A stretch of DNA of 32,662 bases, taken from Clostridiales bacterium. Lineage in GTDB: Bacteria > Bacillota > Clostridia > Lachnospirales > Lachnospiraceae. Position numbers and translations under genes: made by a program. The stretch lies in contig JAJQDV010000043.1 in the NCBI GenBank assembly GCA_021202015.1, forward strand, positions 1 through 32,662. Reading direction: 5' to 3'. Below are positions 30,230 to 32,662 of this stretch, piece by piece; position 1 is the first letter of the stretch; the number at the start of each line of letters is the position of its first letter. The notes beneath the pieces were generated by a model that worked only from the letters and a program-made list of their open reading frames with translations, had not been told where the DNA came from and did not search any database.

Positions 30230-31895
30230 TCGCAAAGTGCCCCGTCAGAAACTCCGCCATAATATTCATATGCTTTTTCTCAAAATTCCTGTAGTTGAAG
30301 TGCTGCTCTTCCGGCGGCAGTGATTCGCACATGCCCTCGAGCCGTTTTGTCAGCAGATAGGACTTCACGATCCGCTGATCCACCTCCCATTTCGGGAAAT
30401 TCTCATCGTGTGGCGCATTCCGGTCGATCTCCACCAGTTCACTGCGGATGGAACGGATCATCTCCGCCAGATATTCGATCTGATATTTAAACCGGATCGG
30501 GAAGATCCATTTATTGGCAATGAGCGCGATGACCGCGCCGATCAGGGTATACAGGAGCCGCTGACCCAGAACAATCGCAACTGCGCCGTCCAGCGTCTGC
30601 AGCGCCAGGGCGGAGCAGGTGATATAGGCGACCGTGGCACCGTATCCGCTGGCGCCGTAGATCAGGAAGTTCGCGACCGTCATGATCGCGACATGGGAGG
30701 CAAATCCGTCAAACAGCGAGAACAGGACCAGGCAGAGCACAATGCCGACGATGGTGCCGGTCACGCGCTGCCGGATCCGCTGCATGGTGTGATCCGTAAA
30801 CGGGATCATCATAAAAAACACGGAGATCACCAGCCAGTAGGCGTTCGGCAGGCCGGACGCCCAGGCAAGGACCAGGCAGGGAGTGACCGTGATCACCTGA
30901 CGGAGCGCGAAGCGCAGCCGGAAACTGCGGATATCCGGTTTTTTCAGACGGAAGTTCAGCCGGTGGTAATCCGGCGTCGGTTCTTCGGTCTCGAATCTTG
31001 TCAGGAACTCCTGATACAGGGTTTCCGCTTTTTTCACATTCTGATTTGTATTAAAATTCAGCGTCAGGTAGTTGACAAGCTGAAAGAGCAGGACAAACTG
31101 GCAGTACCAGTTTGTCTTTCCTCTCGGAAACAGGCTGGCGCGGTTCCGGGCGTAGATCTCGCTGCTGATCTTTTTATTGATGTCGGCGAGTTCACGATGG
31201 AGCCGTTCGAGATCGCTGAAGGAGGGAGCGGTATCCGGAGCGGGATCTGTGTCACGGGCTTGGACATTCGGAACGGATGCGATTCTGTCGTCACTCGTCC
31301 GTGATGGGTGCTCTTTGAAAAAACGGCACAACTCCAGCTGCTGCCGGCTGTTTTCAAATCCCTCCCGTATATAGTCCGGGAGCGAACGATCCTTTTTTTC
31401 GATCTTCGATAGAATAAAAACGAAGAGGAATACCAGTACAAAGGTGGCTGCCAGTGCGGCCAGGCGGTTCAGCAGCGCGGTGGGCGCGGATACCGGCGCG
31501 ATCTGAAAGAAGATCAGCGCCATGCCGGACGGAAAGTAGTTCATCGGGTTATATTCATCGATCAGGATGTTCGCGATCCAGAACAGCGCCAGCGCGTTGA
31601 TGATGATGCACAGCGGCAGGTTCATAACCGCAAAGAAGGCCAGAAAAGCCATGGCGAAATAAATCCCGAAATTTTTGATCATGCACTCATAATGGTTGTG
31701 CATCGTTCGGAAGCGCAGGAAGGAGAGCGTCGCGAAGGGGCCGATCATGGTGTTTTCCGTGCCGAAAAAATAATAGGTCATGAAAAAAATCAGGGTCGCT
31801 ATGATGGTCGGCGCGATCGCTTTTTTTATATCGGGTTTTATATTTTTAAACTTTTCAGTAATGATAGCGGCACGCAACAATATATATTTTCCCAT
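30225..31895 (-). CDS. FUSC/YccS-type membrane protein (aromatic-acid-exporter-like)
   Basis: This 556-residue membrane protein has the two-block layout of FUSC family transporters. A first hydrophobic block of about six helices (residues 25-165) is followed by a charged soluble region with coiled-coil character (about 165-330). A second hydrophobic block (about 335-470) contains ITVTPCLVLAWASG and the family-like QRVTGTIVGIVLCLVL, and a soluble tail ends the protein. FUSC proteins are proposed to export aromatic acids or other toxic compounds; the substrate here is unknown. The proposed ATG at 31895 lies 41 bases inside the upstream yoeB gene and has no clear ribosome binding site, so a downstream TTG start is possible. 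It is probably co-transcribed with yefM-yoeB. Confidence 0.8.
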   Translation of the reverse strand: MGKYILLRAAIITEKFKNIKPDIKKAIAPTIIATLIFFMTYYFFGTENTMIGPFATLSFLRFRTMHNHYECMIKNFGIYFAMAFLAFFAVMNLPLCIIINALALFWIANILIDEYNPMNYFPSGMALIFFQIAPVSAPTALLNRLAALAATFVLVFLFVFILSKIEKKDRSLPDYIREGFENSRQQLELCRFFKEHPSRTSDDRIASVPNVQARDTDPAPDTAPSFSDLERLHRELADINKKISSEIYARNRASLFPRGKTNWYCQFVLLFQLVNYLTLNFNTNQNVKKAETLYQEFLTRFETEEPTPDYHRLNFRLKKPDIRSFRLRFALRQVITVTPCLVLAWASGLPNAYWLVISVFFMMIPFTDHTMQRIRQRVTGTIVGIVLCLVLFSLFDGFASHVAIMTVANFLIYGASGYGATVAYITCSALALQTLDGAVAIVLGQRLLYTLIGAVIALIANKWIFPIRFKYQIEYLAEMIRSIRSELVEIDRNAPHDENFPKWEVDQRIVKSYLLTKRLEGMCESLPPEEQHFNYRNFEKKHMNIMAEFLTGHFAK

Positions 31896-32109
31896 CTTCT
31901 ACAGCATAAATCAGCCGGTGTTCTCCCGATATCCTCCGACTCCAGTAACCTGATAAGTCATGCTTCAGCGGTTCCGGTTTTCCTATGCCGGCAAATGGTG
32001 TTCGTTCTATATTTTTGATCAGGTCGTTAATCTTTTTCTGCATCTTTTTGTCGGTTGTCTGCCAGTACAGGTAATCGTCCCAACCGGTTTCTGAAAAGAC
32101 CTTCAGCAT
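31855..32109 (-). CDS. yoeB: YoeB/Txe family mRNA interferase toxin
   Basis: This 84-residue ribosome-dependent mRNA endonuclease of the YoeB group begins MLKVFSETGWDDYLYWQ and has the family PFAGIGKPEPLKHDLSGYWS segment, RRISGEHRLIYAV and the C-terminal CRYHY with the catalytic His and Tyr. Both length and motifs are complete, so the toxin should be active. The ATG overlaps the last 7 bases of the antitoxin gene, the usual coupling. Its 3' end overlaps the FUSC reading frame, which is unusual. Confidence 0.95.
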   Translation of the reverse strand: MLKVFSETGWDDYLYWQTTDKKMQKKINDLIKNIERTPFAGIGKPEPLKHDLSGYWSRRISGEHRLIYAVEDGKIYIVACRYHY

Positions 32110-32354
32110 AGATCCTGTACCTCATGGATTTTTCCTGTTTCTATCTGGCGTATACCTTCCAGAATGTGTGCGTAGTTGTTTTCACTCTTCCTGATATGCA
32201 TATTTTCTAACAGGTTATTGTATTCTTCCAGTGACATCATAATGATATTATCATTCTTTTTTCTTGTAACGATGACAGTCTCGGAGTTTTGTGTGATTCT
32301 GTCACAGATGGATTTAAAGTTATTTCTTGCGTCCGAATAGTTTACAGCAAACAT
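32103..32354 (-). CDS. yefM: YefM/Phd family antitoxin
   Basis: This 83-residue antitoxin has an N-terminal DNA-binding fold MFAVNYSDARNNFKSICDRI and TVIVTRKKNDNIIMMSLEEY typical of YefM/Phd, followed by a disordered acidic C-terminal part that wraps the toxin. AGGAGG (32362-32367 on this strand) is 7 bases upstream of the ATG. It overlaps yoeB by 7 bases. It is likely autoregulated through the TGTACA palindrome at its promoter. Confidence 0.93.
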   Translation of the reverse strand: MFAVNYSDARNNFKSICDRITQNSETVIVTRKKNDNIIMMSLEEYNNLLENMHIRKSENNYAHILEGIRQIETGKIHEVQDLC

Positions 32355-32377
32355 GCCTTCTACCTCCTTTTACTGTT

Positions 32378-32406
32378 ATTCTATAGTATCTCTTTTTTTT
32401 TGTCAA
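32378..32406 (-). promoter_or_regulatory. yefM-yoeB promoter
   Basis: Read on the minus strand: TTGACA (32406 to 32401), a 17-base spacer rich in A, then TAGAAT (32383 to 32378). Transcription would start near 32371, about 17 bases before the yefM ATG. Confidence 0.7.
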
Positions 32407-32410
32407 TATT

Positions 32411-32418
32411 TTGTACAA
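32411..32418. promoter_or_regulatory. TGTACA-core palindrome, likely YefM operator
   Basis: TTGTACAA, a perfect 8-base palindrome directly upstream of the -35 box. YefM-family repressors are known to bind palindromes with a TGTACA core at their own promoters. Only one copy is seen here, whereas the E. coli operator has two palindromes. Confidence 0.6.
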
Positions 32419-32450
32419 TAACAAAAAATTCACTTTAAATCAGAAAAAAA

Positions 32451-32479
32451 GTGACCGATCACAGAAAATGTGTTACACT
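32451..32479 (+). promoter_or_regulatory. Possible rightward promoter divergent from yefM
   Basis: GTGACC (32451-32456), 17 bases, TACACT (32474-32479); four of six positions match the consensus in each box. It would produce a transcript from about 32486 toward the window end, with a leader of about 115 bases before the mini-ORF at 32601. Confidence 0.3.
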
Positions 32480-32491
32480 ATCAATGATATG

Positions 32492-32527
32492 CTGCGCTTC
32501 CACCGGTATCGTTATGCGGAAACGCAG
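32492..32527 (+). other. Stem-loop in the rightward leader
   Basis: CTGCG (32492-32496) pairs with CGCAG (32523-32527). After one mismatch, TTCC (32498-32501) pairs with GGAA (32518-32521), leaving a 16-base loop. It has no T-run, so it is not a terminator. It may be a leader structure. The rest of 32355-32600 shows only the promoters and palindrome listed here. Confidence 0.4.
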
Positions 32528-32600
32528 TCAAAAGCCGGTTTGTTTTGCGGGCAGTTACAATTGATCGGCAGAATATAACAGGAACAGGACGGAGGTTTGT

Positions 32601-32630
32601 ATGAGAACCCGTCTTCCGTCGAAGTACTAG
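32601..32630 (+). CDS. Nine-codon mini-ORF, possible leader peptide
   Basis: ATG at 32601 with GGAGG at 32591-32595, 5 bases upstream, encodes MRTRLPSKY and stops at TAG. The ribosome binding site is better than that of several real genes in the window. The window ends 32 bases later, so whatever follows is unseen. It could be a leader peptide, the start of a repeat element, or chance. Confidence 0.3.
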   Translation: MRTRLPSKY

Positions 32631-32662
32631 GAAATTTCCGACGTTTGGCGATTACGATCTTC

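Overview
This window looks like chromosomal DNA of a Gram-positive Clostridia member, most likely a Lachnospiraceae-type gut bacterium. The reasons are strong AGGAGG-type ribosome binding sites, the order era / YqzL-like / recO, a CIRCE (HrcA) operator, a TetM-like translation GTPase carrying a YacP/Rae1-type nuclease domain, a CspABC-like subtilase and a PepD dipeptidase. No species can be named. Most genes are on the plus strand with GC-rich third codon positions. A few genes (the toxin-antitoxin genes and the AAA-ATPase/PD-(D/E)XK gene) are visibly more AT-rich and look acquired.

Layout. 1-4346: amino-acid biosynthesis, with the 3' end of ilvB, then serC, serA and a DUF1015 gene. A strong terminator-like hairpin lies between serA and DUF1015. 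4347-4604: a non-coding stretch with a direct repeat and a long nested inverted repeat. 4605-6043: an MscS channel and a cold-shock protein. 6098-10895: an M16C metalloprotease, era, a small YqzL-like gene and recO. 11003-12686: a HAD phosphatase/guanylate-kinase-like fusion overlapping an HD-domain phosphohydrolase, probably a nucleotide-monophosphate unit. 12805-16855: a subtilisin-like protease and a GlgX-type debranching enzyme. 16923-22059: the TetM-like GTPase/NYN-nuclease fusion, then lon under a CIRCE operator, so translation quality control sits next to protein quality control. 22176-22524: an orphan RelB/DinJ antitoxin with the remnant of its toxin. 22537-25625: a surface 5'-nucleotidase and aroB. 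25647-26814: an MNT nucleotidyltransferase, a HEPN partner and a second HEPN paralogue that has lost the catalytic Arg. 26811-30199: a PepD dipeptidase with inserted 33-bp tandem repeats and an AAA-ATPase/PD-(D/E)XK protein. 30225-32354 (minus strand): yefM-yoeB running into an FUSC-type membrane protein. The last 308 bases hold divergent promoters, a hairpin and a 9-codon ORF with a good ribosome binding site.

The best candidates for undescribed biology are: (i) the ribosome-protection-type GTPase fused to an intact A-site-nuclease-like NYN domain; (ii) the MNT-HEPN-HEPN' cluster, where the second HEPN keeps the His and the AMP-acceptor-like Tyr but has Tyr in place of the catalytic Arg; (iii) the HAD-guanylate-kinase fusion with an altered P-loop, coupled to an HD phosphohydrolase. 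All functions are read from motifs and context. No database search was run.
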